This document shows, piece by piece, positions 22,886 to 29,590 of a DNA stretch of 29,590 nucleotides; position 1 is the first letter of the stretch; the number at the start of each line of letters is the position of its first letter. The stretch is from CAIJZX01 sp043766165 (GTDB lineage: Bacteria > Patescibacteriota > Patescibacteriia > SBBC01 > CAIJZX01). A program made the translations under genes and the position numbers. The stretch is from assembly GCA_043766165.1 (NCBI GenBank), contig JAYUIJ010000026.1, positions 1 to 29,590 of the forward strand, written 5' to 3'. The notes beneath the pieces are model-generated. The model searched no databases. It had not been told where the DNA came from and saw only the letters and a list, made by a program, of their open reading frames with translations.

Positions 22886-23644
22886 ATGTCCGATTATTAC
22901 AAGCCCCATCGAACACGTAACCTATACGATCCGGCCAGCACCGAACCGTACCGCTTAAGCCGGTCTAATATCGACCTCTTCCTGAACTGCCCACAGTGTT
23001 TTTATCTTGATCGTCGGCTCGGTGTTAAGCGCCCGCCAGGATTTCCCTTCTCCCTCAATTCTGCGGTGGACAAGCTACTCAAACGCGAGTTTGATATCCA
23101 CCGAGCCAAAGGGACGAAACACCCTTTGATGAAGAAGTACAAGATCGGCGCCGTCCCATTCGCCCATGAAAAAATCGATGAGTGGCGAGACTCTTTACGG
23201 CGCGGTATCGCTTATCACCACGCTGATACGAATTTCAAGATTACCGGCGGCGTTGATGATGTCTGGGCGAAGCCGTCGGGCGAACTGATTATCGTCGATT
23301 ACAAAGCCACGTCAAAGAGTGAAGAGGTCAATCTTGATGCGGACTGGCAGATTGGGTATAAGCGCCAAATGGAAGTCTACCAGTGGCTGTTTCGCCGGAA
23401 CGGATTCAAGGTCTCCAACACCGGGTACTTCGTATATTGTAACGGCAACGGCGATGCAGAAGCGTTTGATGGGAAACTTGAGTTTGATGTGAATGTCTTA
23501 CCCTATCAGGGCAATGACTCATGGGTCGAGCAAGCGATCATTGATGCCCACGCCTGTTTAAATAACACAAAGATACCGGCGGCGGGGGAGGATTGTGATT
23601 ATTGTCAGTACCGAGTGGCGATCGAAAAAGTGGAGAATACATAA
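22886..23644 (+). CDS. PD-(D/E)XK nuclease family protein (Cas4/RecB-like)
   Basis: A 252-residue nuclease-like protein. The RecB-type core has GGVDDVW (D124/D125) and IIVDYKA (D138-Y-K140), with QMEVYQWLF as the following helix. Cysteines at CPQC (35-38), C224 and CDYC (237-240) bracket the domain as in the iron-sulfur Cas4/AddB nucleases, though the number and placement differ, so a cluster is only possible. No CRISPR array or other cas gene is in the window. It begins 2 bp after the DUF262 gene, suggesting co-expression with it. Confidence 0.85.
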   Translation: MSDYYKPHRTRNLYDPASTEPYRLSRSNIDLFLNCPQCFYLDRRLGVKRPPGFPFSLNSAVDKLLKREFDIHRAKGTKHPLMKKYKIGAVPFAHEKIDEWRDSLRRGIAYHHADTNFKITGGVDDVWAKPSGELIIVDYKATSKSEEVNLDADWQIGYKRQMEVYQWLFRRNGFKVSNTGYFVYCNGNGDAEAFDGKLEFDVNVLPYQGNDSWVEQAIIDAHACLNNTKIPAAGEDCDYCQYRVAIEKVENT

Positions 23645-23808
23645 TGTACCACGATGCATATGGGGTCTTCGACTTTGTGGGGTAGAGGGCGAGGATGAAT
23701 TGCTAGAGTTAGCCAAGAAGTCTTTGCAAAATGAGACACACTGATATCTCATTCCTATGTCTCATTTCACTTTTGACCCCCCCGACCCACATGCCTCAAA
23801 TCGAGCTC

Positions 23809-23837
23809 TGGAAAAAAACCTTTAAGATCCTTATAAT
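23809..23837 (+). promoter_or_regulatory. Possible promoter of the small Cys/His gene
   Basis: TGGAAA (23809-23814), a 17-bp spacer and a perfect TATAAT (23832-23837). The predicted start near 23844 gives a leader of about 120 nt that opens with a hairpin. Confidence 0.5.
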
Positions 23838-23847
23838 GCTTGCACAG

Positions 23848-23879
23848 GTTTGGCACCAGACCCGACTGGCGTGCCAAAC
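23848..23879. other. Hairpin in the leader of the small Cys/His gene
   Basis: GTTTGGCAC (23848-23856) and GTGCCAAAC (23871-23879) are perfect 9-bp arms. An alternative inner stem CCAG/CTGG around ACCCGA is possible. There is no T tract, so it is more likely a 5' stabilising stem, operator or small RNA than a terminator. Confidence 0.5.
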
Positions 23880-23966
23880 ACATATAGTTCATGATTACTG
23901 CCTGCCAAGAGCCGGAGTAGCGATAGCTTAGAACAATGCTTATTCTTATTAATGAATGCTTAACCC

Positions 23967-24152
23967 ATGAAAACCCTCAAGTGTGATATGTGCGAAGTAA
24001 CCGCTGAAGGTGAAACGTTTGAAGCCTGGATGGAAGCCCTCAAGGCTCATTATATGACCGCCCATCCGGAAGTGATGAGTGACTCCAGTAAAACTCAAGA
24101 TGATATGCAGAAGTGGATGGTCGACAACAAAGCACGATTTGAAGCGGCCTAG
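23967..24152 (+). CDS. Small Cys/His protein (DUF1059-like)
   Basis: A 61-residue protein beginning MKTLKCDMCEVTAEGETFE. C6 and C9 with H28 and H33 (HYMTAH) give a CxxC...HxxxxH arrangement like a small zinc finger, and the pattern resembles DUF1059-type small proteins. The acidic C-terminus ends MVDNKARFEAA. It is monocistronic, with a possible promoter and structured leader upstream and a strong terminator 16 bp downstream. The function is not known. Confidence 0.75.
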   Translation: MKTLKCDMCEVTAEGETFEAWMEALKAHYMTAHPEVMSDSSKTQDDMQKWMVDNKARFEAA

Positions 24153-24168
24153 AAATATCCAGGCAGTT

Positions 24169-24197
24169 AAAAAAGCACTTGGGTAGAGTGCTTTTTT
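24169..24197 (+). terminator. Intrinsic terminator after the small Cys/His gene
   Basis: AAAAAAGCACT (24169-24179), a 7-nt loop, and AGTGCTTTTTT (24187-24197). The A-tract on the left makes it work in both directions. Confidence 0.9.
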
Positions 24198-24222
24198 GGT
24201 ACTTCCTGCAGTGAATTTTACT

Positions 24223-24264
24223 GTGTCAAGTTAACTTGACACGCCTTTTTATTAATGATACGCT
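24223..24264 (+). promoter_or_regulatory. XRE promoter with 20-bp palindromic operator
   Basis: A perfect 20-bp palindrome (24223-24242, half-site GTGTCAAGTT) contains the -35 box TTGACA (24236-24241). After a 17-bp spacer lies a -10-like TACGCT (24259-24264). A protein bound at the palindrome would block polymerase. The predicted start at about 24271 coincides with the ATG of the XRE gene. Confidence 0.75.
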
Positions 24265-24270
24265 GTGGAC

Positions 24271-24474
24271 ATGTCGAAAAAACTAATGAGTCGCGTTAAG
24301 GAATGCCGAGAAAAAAAGAACTTGACTCAAGAAGAATTAGCCCGGATGGTTGGCGTGAGCCGCCAAACCATCGTCGCGATCGAGAAGGGGAATTACGTAC
24401 CGTCTGTCGGCTTAGCTTTAGATATAGCAAAACTGTTTCATCAGTCTGTTGAACATATTTTTTTGTGGACCTAA
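24271..24474 (+). CDS. XRE-family transcriptional regulator
   Basis: A 67-residue Cro/CI-type helix-turn-helix protein of the small YgzD-like kind: RVKECREKKNLTQEELARMV, GVSRQTIVAIEKGNYVPSV, ending SVEHIFLW. The whole protein is one HTH domain. A GTG at 24265 abuts the -10 box and cannot be in the transcript, so the start is ATG 24271 (leaderless) or ATG 24286 (MSRVKECR, closest to relatives). It probably represses itself through the palindrome over its -35 box. The next gene follows after 1 bp; pairs of this regulator with a small membrane protein are common. Confidence 0.88.
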   Translation: MSKKLMSRVKECREKKNLTQEELARMVGVSRQTIVAIEKGNYVPSVGLALDIAKLFHQSVEHIFLWT

Positions 24475-24475
24475 T

Positions 24476-24817
24476 ATGAAAAAACTCCTTCTCTTTTTAC
24501 TTGGCGCAGCGGTGATGGAGGTTTTAGCCATGGAAGTAAAAATGTTTCATCTTCCACCGAGTGCTTCGCTCTACTTCGGCTCGGCTGCCGCGGTACTGGT
24601 TTTCCTCGCGCTGTGGGAAAAACCGAATCCGGATGAACGGGATCGGATGATTTCGTGGCGCTCAAGTCATTATGCGTTTCTGTCGGTCGCTACGGTTTTG
24701 AGCGGAATATTAATTTATCAAACGTTATCCTACGTCGTCGAACCGTGGACAATCCTTAGTATTATTGCCTTAGTGGCCGGAAAACTTTTTGGTCGGTGGT
24801 TTGAAGATAATAAATAA
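24476..24817 (+). CDS. Small membrane protein paired with XRE regulator (DUF2178-like)
   Basis: A 113-residue integral membrane protein with about four hydrophobic helices: residues 2-18 (KKLLLFLLGAAVMEVLA), about 28-45, about 63-85 and 88-105. The DERDRMISWRSSHYAF segment between helices resembles DUF2178-type proteins. The ATG at 24476 is chosen over an in-frame ATG at 24449, which lies inside the XRE gene and would add MNIFFCGPN. It is co-transcribed with the regulator. The function is unknown; a signal-coupled pair is inference. Confidence 0.8.
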   Translation: MKKLLLFLLGAAVMEVLAMEVKMFHLPPSASLYFGSAAAVLVFLALWEKPNPDERDRMISWRSSHYAFLSVATVLSGILIYQTLSYVVEPWTILSIIALVAGKLFGRWFEDNK

Positions 24818-24843
24818 TTTAATAGTAATAATCCAAGCACGCT

Positions 24844-25536
24844 ATGAAAAGAATCTTTGTTCTAACGCCAGTACTTGCCATGCTTCTGACTGGAGCGGCC
24901 TGTAGTAAAAAAACTGTCCAGACTAATACCTCGTCGATCAACGCGAATGTAGCTCAAGATACAATTGAGGCAGACGGGACGGTTGTGAAACCGGATGGTA
25001 CGATGGTTAAGCCCGATGGTACGATGATTAAACCTGATGGAACGATGATTAAAGTTGATGGTACCATGGTCAAAACGGATGGTACGATGGTGAAGCCTGA
25101 TGGAACGATGATTGGACCGGACGGAAAAACAATCACCGAGAATACGAATACCACCACGAATTCAAACACGACAACGAAAACCTCAGCCAATACAAATTCG
25201 GCCACAGTCTCGGTGGCACCGGCGAAATATATTCCCTATTCTGCAACCGCGTTAGCGACGGCTGAAAAAGTTCCTCAGGGGGACACTATTCTGTATTTCC
25301 ACGCCAATTGGTGTCCAATCTGCCAGGTCTTAGATCCTGACCTGACAAAAAATATCTCGAAGTTACCGGTCGGCGTCACGATTCTTAAAGTCGATTATGA
25401 TTCCGAAACGGCCCTAAAGAAAAAGTATGGCGTTACCTATCAGCACACCTTTGTCCAAGTTGACCCGAACGGAAATAAACTCAAACTCTGGAGCGGTTCT
25501 ACCGACGCCATGGCGATTGCGGGTGAAATAATTTAA
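24844..25536 (+). CDS. Thioredoxin-domain lipoprotein with 7-residue repeats
   Basis: A 230-residue exported protein. The signal peptide ends in LLTGAAC, an imperfect lipobox with C20 as the likely lipidated residue. Next is a stretch of eight 7-residue repeats (residues about 44-98, consensus DGTMVKP), an Asn/Thr-rich linker, and a C-terminal thioredoxin fold with the redox site WCPIC (C157, C160) and the YQHTFVQVDPNG cis-Pro-like region without an obvious cis-Pro. It lies 5 bp before the DipZ-like gene, so it is probably reduced by that protein's CcdA domain. The start has no clear ribosome binding site. Confidence 0.88.
   Translation: MKRIFVLTPVLAMLLTGAACSKKTVQTNTSSINANVAQDTIEADGTVVKPDGTMVKPDGTMIKPDGTMIKVDGTMVKTDGTMVKPDGTMIGPDGKTITENTNTTTNSNTTTKTSANTNSATVSVAPAKYIPYSATALATAEKVPQGDTILYFHANWCPICQVLDPDLTKNISKLPVGVTILKVDYDSETALKKKYGVTYQHTFVQVDPNGNKLKLWSGSTDAMAIAGEII
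24973..25137 (+). repeat. 21-bp tandem repeats coding DGTMVKP units
   Basis: Seven full copies and one partial copy of a 21-bp unit (GATGGTACGATGGTTAAGCC-like) with synonymous and conservative changes. The reading frame is kept throughout, so copy number can change without frameshift. Confidence 0.85.
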
Positions 25537-25541
25537 CGCGT

Positions 25542-27275
25542 ATGCTGGTACTCCTCTTTGCTTTCGCCGCTGGTCTCGTCACGATTCTGGCGCCGTGTAT
25601 TTTGCCGGTGCTGCCGATTGTGTTATCCGGCGGCGCGGCGAAGGGGCGATTGCGTCCGTGGGGGATTATTACCGGCGTCATCCTCTCCTTCTCGGTTTTT
25701 ACGCTAGCGTTGTCGTGGGCTGTCCAGCAACTCGGACTGTCACCAAATTTCTCACGAAACTTTGGGATCGTGTTACTGATCCTCATTGGTATCTTCTTCT
25801 TCGTACCTGGTTGGATGACGAAGTTCGAAGGTTGGCTGAGTGCTCGGCTCAGTCGATCAGGCAAGCCGGTTGAGCGCCATGGTTACTGGGGCGGGTTTCT
25901 ACTGGGGCTAGGTCTTGGTGCGGTGTGGACGCCGTGTGCTGGACCTATTTTAGCAAGTGTTGTCGCCGCGGCTCAAACCGGAACAGTTTCCGGTCAAACC
26001 GTAGCCGTGACGATAGCCTATGCCGTTGGTGCCGCGCTGCCGATGGGTTTGATTGCCATTCTCGGTCAGCGTATTCTGACGCGCGTTCGCTCACTTGGGA
26101 ATAAGACTGAGGCCATTCAAAAATTCTTTGGTGTCATCATGATCGTCGTGGCCTTGACGATGGCTACGAACCTTGATCGTCGTATACAAAGTTGGCTTAT
26201 TTCCGTCACTCCAAACTGGTTGCCGCAACTTCAACAATTTGAAAAAAATGTTGATATGAAAACATCAGTTCGTTCTTCGAAGTCTACTCTTTCCGGATTA
26301 AAAAATTATGGACCGGCGCCGGAATTGACAGGCATCACCGGCTGGATCAATAGTCAGCCACAAACATTAACTCAGTTACGCGGGAAAGTTGTGCTGGTGA
26401 AATTTTGGACCTACACGTGTATTAACTGTATTCGCACCTTGCCATACGTTCAAGCCTGGTATGACAAGTATCATGATCAAGGGTTAGAAATTATTGCGGT
26501 CCATACGCCGGAGTTTGAGTTTGAAAAAATTCCGGCGAATGTTAAACAAGCAGTTAAAGATTTTAAGATCACCTATCCGGTAGCAATGGATCCGGACTAC
26601 AGTACTTGGAATGCTTACCAAAATCGTTATTGGCCGGCTGAATACCTGATAGATGCTGAGGGAAATATTCGCTATACCCACTTTGGGGAAGGAGAGTACG
26701 ATGCGTCGGAGCAAGCCATTCAAGAATTACTCAGGGCTGCCGGGCAAACGATTACCACAGGTCTGATTGATACGGCTAGCCAACCTTTCGCTCAAGGTCA
26801 ATCTCCCGAAACATATTTTGGTTTAGCTCGGGCTGAACGGGCAGCATCCGTAGAACAACTGACGATCGGAACGAAAACGTATTCGTTCCAAAGTGATCTC
26901 GCGCCGCATGCCTGGGGGTTTGAAGGAACCTGGAATGTTTCATCCGAATCCGCCGAAGCTGAGCCCGGTAGTTCTGTATCAATGCGTGTTCGAGCTAAAG
27001 ATGTGTATCTCGTCGTCAACGGTGTTGGTAGTGGTAATCACCCGCTCGATGTGTTTATCGATGGCGTAGGTGCGCTTCAATTGAATGTCATGTCGACGGC
27101 AGGTGATCAAACGTTATATCGAGTCGCACAATTTCCTGCCTTTGGCGAACATCTGCTGAAAGTAGAATTTCCGCAAGGCGGCGTCCGACTCTTTGCCGCG
27201 ACATTCGGCGGGGGCGAAACTCCTGGTTTAGCTTGTGGGACGGACGGGAAATGCTCGGTGACGGCACTGCCCTAA
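25542..27275 (+). CDS. DipZ-like CcdA-thioredoxin fusion
   Basis: A 577-residue fusion. Residues 1-220 are a CcdA/DsbD-type membrane domain of about six helices with the paired cysteines C19 (LAPCILPVLP) and C132 (WTPCAGP), which carry electrons across the membrane. Residues about 255-400 are a TlpA-like thioredoxin domain with C293-I-N-C296 (TYTCINCIRTLPY). The rest is a beta-rich domain like the C-terminus of mycobacterial DipZ, ending in CGTDGKCSV. It would pass reductant from the cytoplasm to external thiol proteins, including the adjacent CPIC lipoprotein 5 bp upstream. Confidence 0.93.
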   Translation: MLVLLFAFAAGLVTILAPCILPVLPIVLSGGAAKGRLRPWGIITGVILSFSVFTLALSWAVQQLGLSPNFSRNFGIVLLILIGIFFFVPGWMTKFEGWLSARLSRSGKPVERHGYWGGFLLGLGLGAVWTPCAGPILASVVAAAQTGTVSGQTVAVTIAYAVGAALPMGLIAILGQRILTRVRSLGNKTEAIQKFFGVIMIVVALTMATNLDRRIQSWLISVTPNWLPQLQQFEKNVDMKTSVRSSKSTLSGLKNYGPAPELTGITGWINSQPQTLTQLRGKVVLVKFWTYTCINCIRTLPYVQAWYDKYHDQGLEIIAVHTPEFEFEKIPANVKQAVKDFKITYPVAMDPDYSTWNAYQNRYWPAEYLIDAEGNIRYTHFGEGEYDASEQAIQELLRAAGQTITTGLIDTASQPFAQGQSPETYFGLARAERAASVEQLTIGTKTYSFQSDLAPHAWGFEGTWNVSSESAEAEPGSSVSMRVRAKDVYLVVNGVGSGNHPLDVFIDGVGALQLNVMSTAGDQTLYRVAQFPAFGEHLLKVEFPQGGVRLFAATFGGGETPGLACGTDGKCSVTALP

Positions 27276-27309
27276 AGAGACAACGGTATACTTTCTGACT
27301 AGGCGTGCA

Positions 27310-28167
27310 CTACCGTACTTCGCGAGCAAAGTCGCTCAGTCGTCCAAAATAGCGAATTCCTGAGCGCACCGGCCAGCTCCGATTGCGTACAACTACCCCC
27401 CAACCTTGTCCGCCATAAGCCAGCCGGATTTTTGAATTCTTACTGTAGGTCGCCATGGCGTTGAGGTAATCCAAGGAATTCTTCTGGTGGTATGTTTGCG
27501 AAATGCCAATCAGTTGCGGTTTAAGTTTTTTGGCCGCGCGTAACAGTTCAACCCGTGAAATATTGATGCCAAGAATATGGACGGCCCAACCGTTTTGGCG
27601 CAGGAGTAAGCCGAGCATTTGGAGGGGGAGCTCATGTTGATCTCCGGCGACACAGGCGAGAATAGCGGTTCGCGGTTTCTTGACGGATGGGGGAGCTAGG
27701 TAGCCTTCCAGGTGGAAGAGATGTGAACGAATGAGAAAACACATCCGGTGTTCATCATAAACCGAAAGTTCTCCGGTGGCCCAAGCCAAGCCAATTTCAG
27801 TTAACGTTCGCCCGATCACGGTTTCCAGGATGGTGACTAAGGGTATATTCGTTAGGAACAAACGATCGATAATTTTTTCCGCTTCCTCTGGACGATTGTT
27901 TTTGAGGGCGGAAAAATACGGTGTCCAAAATTCCTCAGGCGATTGACTTGCGCCTTGTTTCAATAGATTTCCCAAGACATAAGAATCCTGGCCAAATTGT
28001 GGGTAACGCTGCACAAATTTAGCTAAGCTATCGCGCGTAATTCTTCGATGTCCGCCGGCGGTAACGGTGGCGATGAGCATCCCACGATCGACCCAGCGTT
28101 TGATAGTGGAAACATTGACGTCAAACAGGGGGGCGAGTTGGGTTGGACTGAAATGCACGTTTTGCAT
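27310..28167 (-). CDS. MerR-type regulator with B12-binding domain (CarH/LitR-like)
   Basis: A 285-residue regulator. The N-terminal MerR helix-turn-helix shows VSTIKRWVDRG and AGGHRRI. The middle helical domain carries the W-x9-EH motif of CarH photoreceptors (W129, E139, H140), and the C-terminal B12-binding fold has D166-Q-H168 (usually DxHxxG; here Pro replaces the Gly) and IGISQTYH. CarH proteins bind adenosylcobalamin and release DNA in light. The motif is good evidence for B12 binding; light sensing is inference. It is divergent from the fasciclin genes 71 bp away, the likeliest targets with itself. Confidence 0.92.
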   Translation of the reverse strand: MQNVHFSPTQLAPLFDVNVSTIKRWVDRGMLIATVTAGGHRRITRDSLAKFVQRYPQFGQDSYVLGNLLKQGASQSPEEFWTPYFSALKNNRPEEAEKIIDRLFLTNIPLVTILETVIGRTLTEIGLAWATGELSVYDEHRMCFLIRSHLFHLEGYLAPPSVKKPRTAILACVAGDQHELPLQMLGLLLRQNGWAVHILGINISRVELLRAAKKLKPQLIGISQTYHQKNSLDYLNAMATYSKNSKIRLAYGGQGWGVVVRNRSWPVRSGIRYFGRLSDFAREVR

Positions 28168-28173
28168 GAATTG

Positions 28174-28202
28174 AGTATATCGGGTATTCTTTTTTCACGC
28201 AA
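28174..28202 (-). promoter_or_regulatory. Promoter of the MerR/B12 regulator, leaderless
   Basis: On the minus strand, TTGCGT (28202-28197), a 17-bp spacer and TATACT (28179-28174), then CAATTC and the ATG. The predicted start is at the A of the start codon, so the message would be leaderless. Confidence 0.75.
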
Positions 28203-28238
28203 GACTTACTAACTAACGAACGAAGAAAGGAAAAGTCC

Positions 28239-28790
28239 ATGAACAGTAAGACCCCAGTCATCATCGGCATTCTCATTCTGGCGGTTGGTATCGGGACGTG
28301 GTCCCTAGTATCATCCGGGTCGAATCAGAAAGAAGCGGTGAATGACACAACGAATACCTCAGCCACTAATACAACTGAAATAACTATGTCCAAGAATATC
28401 GTCGAAACAGCTATTGCCGCCGGTTCATTCTCCACCCTCGTATCAGCCGTGCAAGCTGCTGACCTGGTGGAAACCCTTAGCGGTCCAGGTCCGTTTACCG
28501 TGTTCGCTCCGACTGATGCCGCTTTCGCGAAACTTCCGGCCGGCACCTTGGAAGCCCTCCTTGATGACAAAGCGAAACTCGCTTCGATCCTGACCTATCA
28601 CGTGGTCGCGGGAAAAGTCATGGCTGCTGATGCTGCTAAGTTAACCTCCGCCAAAACCGTTAACGGTCAATCGATTACCATCGATGCCTCAAACGGCGTC
28701 AAGATCAACAACGCGATGGTTACCCAAGCTGACATCGAAGCGTCGAACGGCATCATCCATGTCATCGATACTGTGCTCCTTCCGCAATAA
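28239..28790 (+). CDS. Fasciclin (FAS1) domain protein, membrane-anchored
   Basis: A 183-residue protein with an N-terminal membrane anchor (IIGILILAVGIGTWSLV), an Asn/Thr-rich linker and one FAS1 domain from about residue 45: FTVFAPTDAAFAKLPAG (motif H1), YHVVAGKV (YH motif), and the ending NGIIHVIDTVLLP (motif H2). FAS1 domains mediate adhesion; the ligand here is unknown. A clear AAAGGA lies 7 nt before the ATG. It is the first of two tandem FAS1 genes, 27 bp apart, divergent from the B12 regulator. Confidence 0.93.
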   Translation: MNSKTPVIIGILILAVGIGTWSLVSSGSNQKEAVNDTTNTSATNTTEITMSKNIVETAIAAGSFSTLVSAVQAADLVETLSGPGPFTVFAPTDAAFAKLPAGTLEALLDDKAKLASILTYHVVAGKVMAADAAKLTSAKTVNGQSITIDASNGVKINNAMVTQADIEASNGIIHVIDTVLLPQ

Positions 28791-28817
28791 CGATTAACTC
28801 ACTAAGAACAATATCCA

Positions 28818-29462
28818 ATGAAATCTCCAAAAATACTCCTCTCCCTGATGTTAGCGGCCGTCACGTTCGCCCCATTCGCCGCCTCCGCTCACGGATCTTC
28901 TGACTGGTCAGGCTACGGCAATAAGGAATGTCGTATGCTCAGTCGTCAACAGCAACGCCTGGTTGACCGCTTCGACTTCGAAAACCCATGGCATCTTCAA
29001 CGCTTCCAGAATCTGACCAATCAGAAAAACGAAGTGAAGTGTATGCCGATGCAAACGTCATACGCATACCTCAGCGAGTTCGGTAACTTCGAAAGCCTAA
29101 CGGCGGCCTTGAACTACACTGGTCTAGACAAAGTTCTTGATTCAGAAGGTAAGTTCACAGTGTTTGCTCCGACCGATAACGCCTTCGCAAAACTCCCGGC
29201 TGGCTTGGTCAACACCTTGTTAACGGACCCAAGCAAGAAAGCGGCGTTGACTGATATCCTCCTCTACCACGTCGTCAGCGGAGCAACAGTTCCGGCCGCA
29301 ACAGCAATGACACTTACATCAGCCACTATGGCTGACGGAAAGACAATTACAATCAAAATGATGAACGGTAACTTATTCATCAACAACAGTCAGGTCGTAC
29401 TCTATGATGTGATGACTAGCAACGGCATCATCCATGTCATCGATACCGTCTTGATTCCGTAA
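28818..29462 (+). CDS. Fasciclin (FAS1) domain protein, secreted
   Basis: A 214-residue protein with a cleavable signal peptide (ILLSLMLAAVTFAPFAASA, cut after about residue 24), a 60-residue basic/Gln-rich segment with two cysteines (NKECRML and NEVKCMP, possible disulfide), then one FAS1 domain with FTVFAPTDNAFAKLPAG, LYHVVSGATV and NGIIHVIDTVLIP. Unlike the preceding paralogue it has no membrane linker, so it is probably secreted or surface-associated. The last 26 nt of coding homology match the first gene exactly, indicating duplication or conversion. Confidence 0.93.
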   Translation: MKSPKILLSLMLAAVTFAPFAASAHGSSDWSGYGNKECRMLSRQQQRLVDRFDFENPWHLQRFQNLTNQKNEVKCMPMQTSYAYLSEFGNFESLTAALNYTGLDKVLDSEGKFTVFAPTDNAFAKLPAGLVNTLLTDPSKKAALTDILLYHVVSGATVPAATAMTLTSATMADGKTITIKMMNGNLFINNSQVVLYDVMTSNGIIHVIDTVLIP

Positions 29463-29495
29463 GTACAGTAACCTTATTCACTCACTCCACATCCT

Positions 29496-29590
29496 ATGAA
29501 AATGAATGGAATGGATTGGATCGCCCTCATCCTCGTGGTGGTCGGCGGTCTCAACTGGGGCCTGGTCGGCATGTTCAAGTTCGACCTGGT
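29496..29590 (+). CDS. DUF378 membrane protein, 3' end outside window
   Basis: The first 31 codons read MKMNGMDWIALILVVVGGLN, then WGLVGMFKFDLV. This matches the start of the DUF378 (YuzA-like) two-helix membrane family. It runs off the window edge. It lies 33 bp after the second fasciclin gene, possibly in the same operon. Confidence 0.85.
   Translation, partial: MKMNGMDWIALILVVVGGLNWGLVGMFKFDL

Larger units (their letters stand above)
23645..23966. other. Intergenic region at the right edge of the defence block
   Basis: There is no supported gene. A short open stretch ending at the TGA near 23744 reads GEDELLELAKKSLQNETH with no start or recognised family, and may be the tail of a degraded gene. 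The rest holds a possible promoter (23809-23837) and a hairpin (23848-23879), described separately. Confidence 0.5.

Noticed and set aside
22886..23644. CRISPR Cas4 and a CRISPR locus
   Set aside because: No direct-repeat array and no other cas gene are present; the nuclease is only a distant Cas4/RecB-type match.
24265..24270. GTG start for the XRE gene
   Set aside because: It lies immediately after the -10 box and would precede the predicted transcription start.
24449..24475. Upstream start of the small membrane protein
   Set aside because: It overlaps the XRE gene and adds residues atypical of a membrane N-terminus; the ATG at 24476 is better.

Overview
The window looks like a chromosome segment of a Candidate Phyla Radiation (Patescibacteria, Parcubacteria-like) bacterium. 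This rests on gene content and style, not on a database match. The signs are a 196-residue short EF-Ts, a prmC/prfA/rpmE block, an NLPY rather than NPPY motif in PrmC, four-helix-bundle and small GIY-YIG genes among tRNA genes, Asn/Thr-rich linkers after membrane anchors, few Shine-Dalgarno sites, several near-leaderless promoters, and an in-frame palindromic repeat encoding LRQGFGGQAG inside hsdS. TGA is used as a stop (for example in prfA), so the code appears standard.

Region 1 (1-8647) is mostly housekeeping translation: a zinc-ribbon protein, L25, a DUF3048 membrane protein, then on the minus strand rpmE-prfA-prmC, divergent from rpsB-tsf-TPR. The divergent rpmE and rpsB promoters overlap in one palindromic -35 box, and both transcripts have structured leaders. 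A tRNA Thr-Tyr-Thr cluster, a four-helix-bundle gene with an in-frame TGA, rpmG, a GIY-YIG gene and tRNA-Trp follow.

Region 2 (about 8650-23650) is an accessory block beginning at a broken tRNA 3' half carrying a 26-bp perfect palindrome. It holds an unrecognised 475-residue putative nuclease, a convergent large serine recombinase, and a type I restriction-modification operon with extra genes between its subunits: hsdM, a Bro-N/DinD-like gene, hsdS, a Shedu-like (DUF4263) gene, a Fic gene, hsdR, then a DUF262/HNH (GmrSD-like) gene and a PD-(D/E)XK nuclease. The Fic gene is bounded by a duplicated copy of the hsdR 5' end, which suggests insertion at that junction. The whole block reads as a defence island with exchangeable cassettes.

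Region 3 (about 23650-29590) returns to envelope and regulatory genes: a small Cys/His protein, an autoregulated-looking XRE regulator with a membrane partner, a thioredoxin-like lipoprotein and a DipZ-like CcdA-thioredoxin fusion (an extracytoplasmic thiol relay), a minus-strand MerR-type regulator with a B12-binding domain of CarH type, two tandem fasciclin-domain proteins and the start of a DUF378 membrane protein.
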